Source: Methanobacterium bryantii (lineage in GTDB: Archaea; Methanobacteriota; Methanobacteria; Methanobacteriales; Methanobacteriaceae). From it: a stretch of DNA of 64,000 bases. Shown one piece after another: positions 17,238 through 26,256 of the stretch. The DNA is taken from assembly GCF_002287175.1 (NCBI RefSeq), contig NZ_LMVM01000002.1:1-64000 (forward strand), read 5' to 3'. Position 1 is the first letter of the stretch, and every line of letters starts with the position of its first letter. The position numbers and the translations under genes were made by a program. A model generated the notes under the pieces. The model saw only the letters and a program-made list of their open reading frames with translations, was not told where the DNA came from and did no database searches.

Positions 17238-17498
17238 TTACATTTGTTTTAAAGATAATGCTTTTTCTATGAAATTACTTTTTGTAATAGCTACAGCCAT
17301 AAAGCAGGTCATACATGTTACTATAATAAGCACAATGTGGGGAGTAGAGCCTTTACCGATCATTATCAAAAATCTGCCAATTATGATTATAGCTAGTATA
17401 GTAATAGCATAACAGGCCCACCCTTGCCAACATATAGGTTTAGGGAACTGTAAAAACGCTTCAAATTTAAACCAATGTTTTTTAGGATATGTTTCCAT
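17238..17498 (-). CDS. Small two-helix membrane protein
   Basis: 86 residues from METYPKKHWFKFEAF, with two hydrophobic helices (ACYAITILAIIIIGRFLIMIG and HIVLIIVTCMTCFMAVAIT). A GTG at 17507 is in frame, but GTGATTATTATGG suggests it belongs to the ribosome site. No family recognised. The gene sits between two 35-bp direct repeats (17148 and 17532), as though moved or duplicated as a unit. Confidence 0.55.
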   Translation of the reverse strand: METYPKKHWFKFEAFLQFPKPICWQGWACYAITILAIIIIGRFLIMIGKGSTPHIVLIIVTCMTCFMAVAITKSNFIEKALSLKQM

Positions 17499-17531
17499 AA
17501 TAATCACATTCTCATAATATTATTTATAATT

Positions 17532-17566
17532 AATGAATTCTATTGATGGCTTCTTTTTTACGAAAT
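17532..17566 (+). repeat. Direct repeat, right copy
   Basis: AATGAATTCTATTGATGGCTTC and following bases to ACGAAAT. Differs from the left copy at a few positions only. Confidence 0.6.
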
Positions 17567-17628
17567 CATATCAAATGAGGTTCTTTTAACGATTCCAATA
17601 ATGAAATCTTTAATGAAACCATAAACGG

Positions 17629-17826
17629 GGGCTAGAAAGTAAGATTAATATCTAATCCGCCCTAGTCGTTAAATTCTTGAGATATTACGTCCGGTCGCAG
17701 GCTCCCAAGCTTTGAAAAAAAAATAAAAAATTTTTTAAAAACTTCGTAATATCTCGTTTAACAAAATAGCCCACTACCTCCCAGTAAAAAACTGAGTCTA
17801 AGGGCTGCAATTACCGCTTCGCGGGT
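17629..17826 (+). ncRNA. Candidate structured leader RNA before ynfA
   Basis: Consecutive pairings: GGGC...GATTA-atatc-TAATC...GCCC at about 17629-17662; a long stem GAGATATTACG (17679-17689) / CGTAATATCTC (17745-17755); AGCCC (17768-17772) / GGGCT (17802-17806) with inner CAGT-aaaaa-ACTG; and CCGC-ttc-GCGG (17814-17824). GC content rises against the background. It ends about 100 bases before ynfA and also lies upstream of the divergent membrane protein gene. I could not match it to a known riboswitch class. Confidence 0.4.
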
Positions 17827-17930
17827 TTATATTAGTATTACTAATTAAACAGTTAATTTAAATATTATAATCTCATAAAATTAGGTAAAACTAAATCAGT
17901 CATTAAATAAAAAAATAGGATGATTAAAAA

Positions 17931-18262
17931 ATGGAAGCAGTTATTAAATCAATTATTTATTTTATAGTTGCAGGATTTTGTGAAATCGGGGAGGCTATTT
18001 AATATGGCTCTGGTTACGTGAAGGAGGAGCTATATGGCTTGCAGTTTTAGGAGGAATAATTTTGGTTTTATATGGAGTAGTAGCAACGCTTCAACCTGCA
18101 AATTTTGGAAGAGTTTACGCTGCATACGGGGGAATTTTTATAGCAATGGCCATAATCTGGGGATGGCAAGTAGATAAAGTAACCCCTGACCGATTTGACA
18201 TTATAGGTGGGTTAATATGTCTTGTAGGAATGGCGATGATAATGTACTGGCCAAGAAATTAG
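17931..18262 (+). pseudogene. ynfA: YnfA-family membrane protein with a one-base frameshift
   Basis: Frame one reads MEAVIKSIIYFIVAGFCEIGEAI-stop. Shifting by one base near 17992 continues as YLIWLWLREGGAIW, then LQPANFGRVYAAYGGIFIAMAI, WGWQVDKVTPDRFDIIGG and MYWPRN. The joined protein of about 110 residues is a typical four-helix YnfA protein (CEIGGGYLxWLWLREG expected). One G seems missing in the GGGGA run. It is either a recent pseudogene or a sequencing error. Function of YnfA is unsettled; it is related to small multidrug efflux proteins. Confidence 0.8.
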
Positions 18263-18709
18263 AGTTTAAAAAAGAAATATTAATAGGTTTCGTAGCTGTA
18301 GCCTAGCAGAACTAAATAAATTTCTAGAAATGATTGGATAAATATTTTTTTTAAAGTGGTGGGGTCCGTTTCAGTACAGTAAATTGGATGGATTGTCTGA
18401 AAAATGGTAGTACTATGGCCCCTTGCAGAATTTTAGGATTATTTTCAGGTGCAAACAAGTATCTGGAATGAGTTCAAGTAAAATTATTTTGAAATTAAAC
18501 AGCAGGTGCCGAACAAGTACTGCGGAAAAGTTCAGTGTATTTAATTTTAAATTGTTCCCTACGGGTTTAGAGTGTAAATTTCGGATACACTCAAATCAAT
18601 AAAAAACTATTAAATCTATAATGGGTTGAAATAGAATAAATAGAAAGTTAATTTAGATAGATATGCTTATTTGATAAATTTATATTGAAATTGGGTTTTA
18701 CCTATCTGC
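18263..18709. other. Intergenic, no gene supported
   Basis: Short open pieces such as NGSTMAPCRILGLFSGANKYLE on the plus strand look partly coding but have no start or ribosome site and end early. They may be debris of an older gene. Confidence 0.3.
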
Positions 18710-18757
18710 ATAACTTAATAACTGTATAACTTATAAACTTAATAAGTAAATAACTCA
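18710..18757. promoter_or_regulatory. Putative segregation-type site 4
   Basis: AACTTAATAACTGTATAACTTAT followed by AAACTTAATAAGTAAATAACTCA. Twenty bases are shared with the site at 10023. It lies downstream of segB. Confidence 0.5.
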
Positions 18758-18856
18758 TTGATTTTATGGAAATAGTTTATTTAGCAGTTCTTTTTATTAA
18801 AATGGGGCATAAAATTCCATATTATTTGTGGTGTATGGCTTTAGTTAAAAGTAAAA

Positions 18857-18885
18857 AGTGAATAAGTGAATAACTTATTCATTTC
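18857..18885. promoter_or_regulatory. Putative segregation-type site 5, overlapping the segB stop
   Basis: AGTGAATAAGTGAATAACTTATTCATT: contains GAATAAG/CTTATTC as an inverted repeat. It overlaps the last codons of segB. Confidence 0.45.
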
Positions 18886-19183
18886 TTAATTGTTTTACTT
18901 CTGTCCAGATTTCAGGATACTCTTTTTCCAGGTATTCCTGCAGAACCCTGGAAATTTCTTTACTGATACTGAACTTGGGTTTGGTTTCTTTAAGATAATT
19001 CAGGACAATTTTAGATTCAGGGTCCCAGAATGAGATTCGTGGTTGATTTTTAATTTTATCGTGAAGTTCCTCGAGTAATATTGCATTAATTTTTTCAGAT
19101 GCAAATTCTGATTTTTGAGATTTTTTCTTTTCCCTGCGCTCTAACATGGATCCCATGTCTGAACCTAGTCCTCCTTTATTCAT
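18875..19183 (-). CDS. segB: SegB-like partner of a ParA-type segregation ATPase
   Basis: 102 residues. The first 40 are basic and flexible (MLERREKKKSQKSEF), the end is PKFSISKEISRVLQEYLEKEYPEIWTEVKQL, which fits the beta-strand and first helix of a ribbon-helix-helix domain. SegB proteins of archaea are RHH DNA-binding proteins that bind scattered palindromic sites and stimulate the SegA ATPase. The gene overlaps segA by eight bases, so the two are made together. The symbol rests on gene order, size and fold pattern, not on a search. Confidence 0.6.
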   Translation of the reverse strand: MNKGGLGSDMGSMLERREKKKSQKSEFASEKINAILLEELHDKIKNQPRISFWDPESKIVLNYLKETKPKFSISKEISRVLQEYLEKEYPEIWTEVKQLRNE

Positions 19184-19946
19184 TGTTCTCCCTCGCTAAA
19201 AATTCATCTGCCAGTTCAATGTAGGCTTTGCTACCTGCACAATCTGGATCATAGACGATCACTGGCTTGTTGTACCCTGGAGCTTCAGATACCTTAATGT
19301 TATCTGGAATGGTGGTTTTAAATAGTTCGTTTTTAAAATATTTCTGCACTTCTGCTTTAACCTCTTTACCTAACTTTGTATTGGCTCTAAATTTAGTTAT
19401 AAGAACTCCTTTGATTTCTGTAGGGCTGTTAAGGTCTTCTGCTATAATATCAATAACTTCAAGCAGGTCTACCATTCCCTCCAGTGCAAATGGGTCTGCC
19501 TGGATTGGTATAATTACGCTGTCTGCTGCCGTAAGCACATTTGTGGCTATAATGTTTAATGTGGGGGGTGCGTCTATGAAGATGTAGTCATAGTCCTCCT
19601 TGATATTTTTCAGCTTACTTTTTAATACTGAAATGGGGGAAGTTTGAGCATTGAGATACCCTTCAATACCTGAGAGTTTTATGTTTGATGGAATTAATTC
19701 CAGCCCATCATATTCAGTAATCCGTACTGCATCTTTAGCATCGATCTTCTCGTGAAGTACGTCTCGCATGGTATTTTTCATTTCTCTTTTCATCAACCCC
19801 AGATAGGTTGTTGCATTACCTTGGGGGTCAAAGTCTACTAGTGCTATTTTTTTACCCTTTTTTGCCAGTGCTGTAGCTAAATTTACGGCAGTGGTTGTTT
19901 TTCCACTTCCTCCTTTCTGATTAAGGACTGCTATAATTTCTGCCAT
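19176..19946 (-). CDS. segA: ParA/Soj-type ATPase, SegA-like
   Basis: 256 residues. Deviant Walker A KGGSGKTTTAVNLATALAKKG with the signature lysine (residues about 11-18), Walker A' ALVDFDPQGNATTYLG, and Walker B YIFIDAPPTLN. These are features of chromosome and plasmid partition ATPases that polymerise or form gradients on DNA. It has no N-terminal HTH, like SegA. The first gene of a two-gene operon with segB. Upstream (19975-20066) is a dense cluster of TAACTTA/TAAGTTA repeats that probably binds the partner and may give autoregulation. Confidence 0.85.
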   Translation of the reverse strand: MAEIIAVLNQKGGSGKTTTAVNLATALAKKGKKIALVDFDPQGNATTYLGLMKREMKNTMRDVLHEKIDAKDAVRITEYDGLELIPSNIKLSGIEGYLNAQTSPISVLKSKLKNIKEDYDYIFIDAPPTLNIIATNVLTAADSVIIPIQADPFALEGMVDLLEVIDIIAEDLNSPTEIKGVLITKFRANTKLGKEVKAEVQKYFKNELFKTTIPDNIKVSEAPGYNKPVIVYDPDCAGSKAYIELADEFLARENNE

Positions 19947-19974
19947 GTATTTTCTCCTTTTTATTAATAATGTG

Positions 19975-20066
19975 TTATTAAGGTATAACTGATTAAGTTG
20001 CTAACTTATGTGGTTGTTAAGGTATAACCTGGTTAAGTTATTAAGTTATACCTTACTAAGTTACTC
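19975..20066. promoter_or_regulatory. segAB upstream repeat cluster (site 6)
   Basis: Contains TAAGGTATAAC and GTTATACCTTA as a perfect 11-base inverted repeat with TGGTTAAGTTATTAA-like sequence between, plus GATTAAGTTGCTAACTTATG. Half-sites are the same TAACTTA type as in the five other sites. Position directly upstream of segA suggests both operator and partition site. The rest of 20067-20410 has no gene. Confidence 0.55.
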
Positions 20067-20410
20067 ATAGTTTGAGTATTTAAATATAAAAAGATTTCTA
20101 CAAGTTACAGATGTAATATTAATCAAAAATATAATTCTGTACAAAAATAGGCACTAAAGGCCCATTTATATACAAATTAATATTTAATAATGTATTTGGT
20201 TGTATTAAAGATTTTATTTGGTATTTTCATATGTTTAATACGTTTATTATACAATTTTTTGGATTAAAAAGATATTTTTTAGCTTTTATTTTGATATAAA
20301 ATACTATTTATTATTGTGAAAAGATTATATTGGGCTAGTATGATATATAGGATATCTAGTGAGAATTGTGTACTGAAAGATATAATCACCAAATATTTGG
20401 AGAGGATTTC

Positions 20411-21175
20411 ATGGATCTATTTGTTAAAGAGACAGGCAGAGAAAATGAAGAGTCAATAGTTTTTATAACTGGTGGCGGGCTATCGGGCTGGATGTGGGAT
20501 AAACAACTGGAAGAATTTGCAGATTATCATTGTTTAGTCCCTGATCTTCCTGAACATGGAAAAAGTAAGCATATAACTCCTTTTACAATTGAAACAGCTG
20601 CAGAACAAATTATAGAACTTATTAAAGAGCGGGCCCATAATAAAAAAGCACATATAGTTGGAATATCTCTTGGCGGCCAGTTAGTGATACAGATTTTAGG
20701 TACGGCGCCGGAAGTTGTAGATCATGCAATGGCAAGTGGAACAGTAGTACGGCCTTATTATGGAAGGTTTGCTTTAACAATGATGCCTTTGAGCATCATA
20801 TTTCGGCCTTTTTTGAAATCTGATTTTATATTAAAGAAATTTCTGGAAAATGGAAAAATACCCCTTGAATATTCGGAAAATTATAGAAAAGACATAATGG
20901 AGTTTAACACTTACGGCCTTACTAAACGTATGTTAAATGAAAATGCAGCATTTAGAATTCCTAAAGGATTATGTAAAGTAGAAAACTCGGTTTTAATAAC
21001 TATGGGTGAAACAGAATGGGAAATAGTGCATGAATCCGCTGAAGACTTAAATAAATGTCTTGCCCATTCTCAAATCTTCAAAGCTCCAGGTTTATATCAT
21101 TTATGGAATTTACAATCACCAGAACTTTTTAATAAAACAGTAAGGGCATGGATAAATGATAAAGACTTACTTTAA
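20411..21175 (+). CDS. Alpha/beta hydrolase
   Basis: 254 residues. Oxyanion region FITGGGLSGWMWDKQ, PDLPEHGKS, nucleophile elbow VGISLGGQ (Ser86) and a late catalytic His in GLYHLWNLQ. These are landmarks of the alpha/beta hydrolase fold. A GTG at 20366 is in frame, but GGAGAGG at 20399-20405 marks the ATG at 20411. No signal peptide. The substrate (ester, lactone or lipid) is not readable. It is monocistronic by spacing. Confidence 0.85.
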   Translation: MDLFVKETGRENEESIVFITGGGLSGWMWDKQLEEFADYHCLVPDLPEHGKSKHITPFTIETAAEQIIELIKERAHNKKAHIVGISLGGQLVIQILGTAPEVVDHAMASGTVVRPYYGRFALTMMPLSIIFRPFLKSDFILKKFLENGKIPLEYSENYRKDIMEFNTYGLTKRMLNENAAFRIPKGLCKVENSVLITMGETEWEIVHESAEDLNKCLAHSQIFKAPGLYHLWNLQSPELFNKTVRAWINDKDLL

Positions 21176-21397
21176 TTGATTACAATAGATGAATTCATGC
21201 TTTATTTATTTGCTATTAACAATGAAGAGTCAGTTCCATTATCTTTAATTTAAAATGAGGTTAATTTTCATATTCAAACTTTAATTTTATTTTTGATTTA
21301 AATTTTAGAATCAACCCCCTGAATATTTAGACCATATACAGTACCTTGAAATAATAATAAATACAATATAATTAATACGATTAAAGAGGTAAAAATT

Positions 21398-21820
21398 ATG
21401 ACACATCAAAAGCTTTATGAAATGTTGGAACATGACCATGAAGAAGTTAAAGAAATGTTTAAAGAAGCAATAGAAAATGAAGATCCTTCTAAGTATAAAG
21501 AAATTAAAAAAGAATTAGAAGTGCACATGAAAGGGGAAGAAGATTTTTATTATCCCAAAGCAAAAAAAGCTGATGAAGACTTAGTTGAGCACGGTATTGA
21601 AGAGCATGAAGAAGCTAAAGGATTAATAAAAGAATTAGATCGGCTTGGAAAGAATGATGGGCAATTCATGCCTAAACTAAAAGAATTAAAGGATTCTGTA
21701 GAACATCATGTTGATGAGGAAGAGCATAAATTGTTCCCTAAGTCTAAAGACACTCTAAGTGATAATGAAGAGAAAAAAATTGCTGAAAAGATTGAAGAAG
21801 AAAAATCAAAAATGATGTAA
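21398..21820 (+). CDS. Hemerythrin-like HHE protein
   Basis: 140 residues, almost all helical and rich in Glu and Lys. Metal-ligand pattern: LEHDHEEVKEMF, EVHMKGEEDFYYP, EHGIEEHEEAK and EHHVDEEEHKLFP, which matches the four-helix HHE cation-binding fold with a di-iron site. In anaerobic archaea such proteins are thought to bind or sense oxygen or NO or store iron. AGAGGT precedes the ATG. Single gene, convergent with a CDF transporter. Confidence 0.85.
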   Translation: MTHQKLYEMLEHDHEEVKEMFKEAIENEDPSKYKEIKKELEVHMKGEEDFYYPKAKKADEDLVEHGIEEHEEAKGLIKELDRLGKNDGQFMPKLKELKDSVEHHVDEEEHKLFPKSKDTLSDNEEKKIAEKIEEEKSKMM

Positions 21821-21875
21821 TTTTTTTGATGATCTTGTAAAATAGAGTCTAGAATGTATTTATAAAACAACTTAA

Positions 21876-22784
21876 TTATTTTTTTTCTAAATTTTGCTTG
21901 CATATTACTTCAATAGGACATGTGTGAACGCTGACCATTTTAATAGATTCAACATTGTTAATTATGTTTTGTTCAACCTCATGTGCTATTTTATGAGATT
22001 TTTCAAGTTTTAAATCTTTATTTAATTCAATATGCAGTTCCGCAGATGCATAAGGCCCCATATTATTCACTTTTACATCATGGACACCTTTAACACACTC
22101 TGATAATAATGCTGCGCTTTTAATATCTTCAATAAGCTCTTTTGAGGGTATTTTACCCATTAACGTGTTAAAATTGTCCAGTGCTAGATGAAAAGCTGTA
22201 TTAAGTATTATTATAGCTATAAATACTGATACAATAGTATCTATGATAGGTATTCCAAATTGAGATATTACAACTCCAATTAGAACAGTTATGCATGAGA
22301 ATATATCCACTCTTTGATGTTTCCCATCAGCTACAAGCGCAGGGCTATTAATTCTTTCTCCAGATCTTGTAAGATAGGTACTCATTGTATAGTTTATCCC
22401 TATTCCAATTGCAGCCATTAGGGCAGCTATCAAACCTGGAGGTGCAACTATTTCTCCAAGAATAATTTTGGCATAAGCCCCATATATTATCTCATAAGCC
22501 ACGATTAATAAAAACACAACAATAATAAGCCCTACAATAGGCTCTGCTCTACCATGACCATAATGATGTTCTTCATCCGCTGGTTTCATACCTATTTTAA
22601 AACCTATAAATGCTATAACTGAAGTTAAAACATCAGATAATGTGTGAAAGCCTTCAGCTACAAGTGCGGTACTTCCAGAAAAAATCCCAACGATTATATT
22701 AAATAGTGTAAGGACTATATTTCCAGATATAGCTACATAAGATGCTTGTTTACCTATTTTTTCTCTCTCTGATGCATTCTGCAA
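21876..22784 (-). CDS. Cation diffusion facilitator transporter
   Basis: 302 residues with six membrane helices and a cytosolic C-terminal domain. Metal-site segments: AEGFHTLSDVLTS (HxxxD, helix 2) and VADGKHQRVDIFS (HxxxD, helix 5); between them HHYGHGRAEPI of the loop. The last 80 residues (VKGVHDVKVNNMGPYASAELHIEL) form the ferredoxin-like dimer domain. CDF proteins export Zn, Fe or Mn in exchange for protons. Convergent to the hemerythrin gene, which would fit iron handling but does not prove it. Confidence 0.9.
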   Translation of the reverse strand: MQNASEREKIGKQASYVAISGNIVLTLFNIIVGIFSGSTALVAEGFHTLSDVLTSVIAFIGFKIGMKPADEEHHYGHGRAEPIVGLIIVVFLLIVAYEIIYGAYAKIILGEIVAPPGLIAALMAAIGIGINYTMSTYLTRSGERINSPALVADGKHQRVDIFSCITVLIGVVISQFGIPIIDTIVSVFIAIIILNTAFHLALDNFNTLMGKIPSKELIEDIKSAALLSECVKGVHDVKVNNMGPYASAELHIELNKDLKLEKSHKIAHEVEQNIINNVESIKMVSVHTCPIEVICKQNLEKK

Positions 22785-23113
22785 TTTGCACCCTCCAAAT
22801 GTGATCTTATTTTTATTTTAATTGTTTATGATATTTTGGATTTAATGAAAATCTTTAAATGCACCAGTTATGTTACTAATTCAAATGGTATAAACTAATT
22901 AAACATAGATATGTTTTTTAGGGAATTTACTAACATTATTAACATTAATCAGTGATTATACAGTAAATAACTGCATGAAATCTTTAATTTTTAAATTAAA
23001 TACTTAATTAATACCAAACTGTTTTAGATTGCCCAGATGTAAGTAATAATAAAAATATAAGATATAACAACACATTTGTATACGTGTTTCAAAATAATAT
23101 TTTGGGTAAAATC
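22785..23113. other. Intergenic, promoters only
   Basis: Spacer between divergent genes. No open frame with a ribosome site and no repeat of note. AT-rich stretches near 23050-23080 could serve the zinc-ribbon gene. Confidence 0.35.
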
Positions 23114-23275
23114 ATGATTTATATAAATAGTGAGACTGTAAAATGTAAAAACTGTGGAAATAATTATGCTATTCCTAAAGCAAGCAGAATAAGGGTATTA
23201 AACAGCGAAAATTTGGAATTAGAAGATAAAACTAAATGCCCATTTTGTGGTGATTCTAATTTTGAAGCTGTTTAA
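23114..23275 (+). CDS. Small zinc-ribbon protein (53 aa)
   Basis: MIYINSETVKCKNCGNNYAI... ends TKCPFCGDSNFEAV. Two CxxC knuckles 30 residues apart make a rubredoxin-like zinc ribbon. An upstream GTG at 23084 is in frame, but the ATG at 23114 is simpler; neither has a clear ribosome site. Function unknown. Such proteins may bind nucleic acid or partner proteins. Confidence 0.6.
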   Translation: MIYINSETVKCKNCGNNYAIPKASRIRVLNSENLELEDKTKCPFCGDSNFEAV

Positions 23276-23488
23276 ATGTGTATTTCTTTGGAAGTAGCTT
23301 TGGAATGTAATGGATTTTAAAATGTTTTACTGTATTTAAACCAGCTTAAGCATATTGTTGTAACTATTTGTATTTACGTGGAATATAGATTTAAACATAA
23401 TTTTTAAAACCCTTGAAAAATAATTCATATCGTTAAAATTTAACGAATAATTTAAAATGTCAATATTAAAACAAAAGAAACATTGAAT

Positions 23489-23701
23489 TTAATCTTCGAA
23501 TGTAACGCCAATTTCTGGCCCTTTGAATGTATTTAAAACTTTTATTTTAGCATTATTTAAATCCTTATGACTTATTTTTGCATCTAGTTCTATGCTTTTG
23601 ATTATATCATTAAGATCTTCTTCGATAGTTAAAGAGTATTGTGTTTTATATTTATTTAAAATATTAATTAACTTCTGATATTCAGTTTCTGGAAGCGGCA
23701 T
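23489..23701 (-). CDS. Small hypothetical protein (70 aa)
   Basis: MPLPETEYQKLINILNKYKTQYSLTIEEDLNDIIKSIEL followed by a beta end FKGPEIGVTFED. AGAGGTTATATTACATG gives an acceptable ribosome site. Predicted soluble, mostly helical. No family recognised. It stands alone; 23702-24094 downstream of the next gene shows no further gene. Confidence 0.5.
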   Translation of the reverse strand: MPLPETEYQKLINILNKYKTQYSLTIEEDLNDIIKSIELDAKISHKDLNNAKIKVLNTFKGPEIGVTFED

Positions 23702-24094
23702 GTAATATAACCTCTGTTAATTTAATTAGATAATCCAATTTCAAATGATATTTTCATAAAAATACGAAACTAAGTAATAAAATATTGTCTTTATGTAATA
23801 TATTATTGGAAATCAACTTTTAGGGCTATTTATGTTGAATTGCAAATGAGGGGGGATATGTCCTATGTGGTTATTAATAAGAGCTAATATTAGAGATTCA
23901 TTATTTATAAAATAAGCGGCCGATGATTTAAAATTATAATTGAATTATTAAAACTGCGGGGGAGCATGTTTGGATTATTTAATTTATTTATCCATTAAAA
24001 AGGTCTTAATATGAAATTAGAAAAATTAAAAAATATAAAATGTTAGCCCTAATGGCTATTTATTAAAAAGAAATGGAATGGGTTGTATTTTAGC

Positions 24095-25999
24095 TTAAAA
24101 TAAACCACTTTCCTTTAATTTTTCTTCTGTCCACTGAGCACGTTTGTCTACCTTCTCTTTAATCAAAAGTGTTAGAACAAAGGCTAAAATTGGGAATACT
24201 GTCAGATACAGGATATTATACCAGTATGTGCTCCATATAACTCCTGCAACTACTTCTCTTAGGGCTCCAACTCCGTATGTAAGGGGTAAATATGGATGTA
24301 TCGCCTGGAAAAATGGAGGCAGTATCTCCAGTGGGAAAATTCCCGCGGTTGCTGTAATTTGCAGTACAAGTATTATGATGGCCAGTGCTTTTCCAGCGTT
24401 TCCAAAAGCAGACGTCATTGAATAAACTATTATCATGGCGCATATACCAATATACAGTGTGGTCAAAACAAACAGCAGCGCTGATGAAATCTGCACATGC
24501 AGGTATAATGACCCTATTGCAACTAATAATGCCTGTAGTATGGCTATTATTAAGAAGATTCCCATTCTTCCAAGATAAACGCTGGCAGCATTATATATTC
24601 GGCCTGTTTTTACCCTCATGCTTATCATTGCCACGGCTATGATACATCCTATCCACAGTGATATTGGTATATAAAATGGAGCTAGAGCAGATCCGTAGTT
24701 ATCCACTGGATACATGCTTTCTTTATCTAATTCTACTGGGCTTTCGAAGTAATTTTTAACATCACCCTGGTTGGTATCTGAGAATGCTATTAATTTGTCT
24801 ATATCTGCTACATTTATTGAGTTTAGTTTGGCTGCAGCTATGGGTATGGCACTTTTAACTGTAGGCCATTTTGAGTTGACTAAACTTAACTTGGCCGCTG
24901 CGCTGTTAATTTTTTGATTTATGCTTGCTTTGTTAGCTACTAATGTATTCACTCCATCGTCCATTTCGTCGATTAAAGTTTTTAATTGCGTTAATTCTCC
25001 TTTTGGATTTTTACCTTCTTTTATAGCAGTTTCTACTTTTTGTAATACAGCTAATGCCTGATTTCCATAGCCAATATCAGTTTCAATTTGTGTGATGATT
25101 GGTTTTAACTGAGCGTCCCCTGTTGCATTGTATAAACTGGTTAAAATAGCATCAACGTATTTAAGGCCAGTTATAGTTGTGTTTAACTGCGTTTCCATGT
25201 TTTGAACTTTACTTAAAGCTGCTTGAGGATTGGATTCAATTTGATTATATAATGAATCATAATTTTCCCTTATAGCATTGGAATAGTTCTGTATCTCTGG
25301 TAGTGCTGCGCTAACTTTGGGCCATATTTCCTGTATAGTACTCATGTCTGAATTTGCTTCTGATATATCTGAGTTTATAGCACTTATTTTTCCGTTCAGT
25401 TCATTTACAAATGATCTTAGTTTAAGGAATTCTGCTTTGTTTTCCTTAGCTATGTCCCCTACATCACTGAGCTTACCAAAAATAATCCCGTCCACAGTTT
25501 TAACTATCTCATTGTTAATTTTAGTTTGTACTTCATCAGCCCCTGCATTTGTAAGCCTTGGAGCGACTGGATTTAATTTATCATTAACTATGTATTGTAT
25601 TTTAGCCTGTTGGGGGGTTGTTGTTTCAATGGAAAGTAAATCTTCACTGAAATTACTTGGAATTATTAATGCGGCATAATATGTTCCATTTTTAACGCCG
25701 TTTAGGGCGGTATCTTTATCAACAAACTGCCAGCTAAAATTTTTATTATTTTTTAATTCATCAACTAACGTGTTTCCAACATTATAGTGCGTACCATTGG
25801 TGTTATAACCGGAATCAATGTTAACTACTGCGACTTTAATATTCTGAGTTTCGCTGTAGGGATCCCATGTTGCTTGCATATTAAGTAATGCATAAAGTGC
25901 AGGTATACAGATAATTACGAGTAATACAAACATGACTACTGGGTTACGTATAATGGCTTTAATATCATTTTTAAAGATTTCTGTTATCCCTTTTATCAT
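24095..25999 (-). CDS. YhgE/Pip-family ABC-2-type membrane protein
   Basis: 634 residues. One membrane helix near the N-terminus (VVMFVLLVIICIPALYALLNM), about 380 external residues with long helical and coiled-coil stretches, then five helices in the last 190 residues (WIGCIIAVAMISMRV to LTVFPILAFVLTLLI). This is the YhgE/Pip layout, related to ABC-2 permeases and to ESX/type VII-linked proteins. It probably exports a lipid or peptide or resists membrane stress. Two GTAGTT-n-AACTAC sites surround its TATA box; a TrmB regulator gene lies next upstream. Confidence 0.85.
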   Translation of the reverse strand: MIKGITEIFKNDIKAIIRNPVVMFVLLVIICIPALYALLNMQATWDPYSETQNIKVAVVNIDSGYNTNGTHYNVGNTLVDELKNNKNFSWQFVDKDTALNGVKNGTYYAALIIPSNFSEDLLSIETTTPQQAKIQYIVNDKLNPVAPRLTNAGADEVQTKINNEIVKTVDGIIFGKLSDVGDIAKENKAEFLKLRSFVNELNGKISAINSDISEANSDMSTIQEIWPKVSAALPEIQNYSNAIRENYDSLYNQIESNPQAALSKVQNMETQLNTTITGLKYVDAILTSLYNATGDAQLKPIITQIETDIGYGNQALAVLQKVETAIKEGKNPKGELTQLKTLIDEMDDGVNTLVANKASINQKINSAAAKLSLVNSKWPTVKSAIPIAAAKLNSINVADIDKLIAFSDTNQGDVKNYFESPVELDKESMYPVDNYGSALAPFYIPISLWIGCIIAVAMISMRVKTGRIYNAASVYLGRMGIFLIIAILQALLVAIGSLYLHVQISSALLFVLTTLYIGICAMIIVYSMTSAFGNAGKALAIIILVLQITATAGIFPLEILPPFFQAIHPYLPLTYGVGALREVVAGVIWSTYWYNILYLTVFPILAFVLTLLIKEKVDKRAQWTEEKLKESGLF

Positions 26000-26059
26000 T
26001 AATCTCCGTCCTTATTTTTAAATAGTTATATTGAATAATTATGTGAATAATCAAGTGTG

Positions 26060-26148
26060 GTAGTTATGCGCATGACAACTACGTAAAGAAATATATAAAG
26101 GACCATTAACTATATAAACTTTTTGATAGTAGTTGTGTTAAAAACTAC
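26060..26148 (-). promoter_or_regulatory. YhgE promoter with two operator palindromes
   Basis: GTAGTT-n11-AACTAC at 26060-26082 and GTAGTT-n8-AACTAC at 26129-26148. The TATA box CTTTATATATTTC (about 26088-26100, minus strand) lies between them. One site covers the expected transcription start, the other sits upstream. A related TAGTAGTTTTTAACTAA lies at about 27079 before the TrmB gene. Confidence 0.6.
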
Positions 26149-26256
26149 TCATTGGAGGTATTAAAAAATTTGTAAAGATCGTATATGCTGAAAAAAAATC
26201 TTAAAAAGTTGTAAAAGAGTAATTACTGATTTTTATATTGAATTAATTTTTTTGGC

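Noticed and set aside
17629..17826. Guanidine-I (ykkC), fluoride or RNase P/SRP RNA
   Set aside because: The conserved cores I know for these RNAs are not found in order on either strand, so it is left as unclassified.
10023..20066. Replication origin with ORB boxes
   Set aside because: No Cdc6/Orc1 gene and no GC-rich ORB-type core; the repeats are short TAACTTA half-sites that fit the segAB context better.
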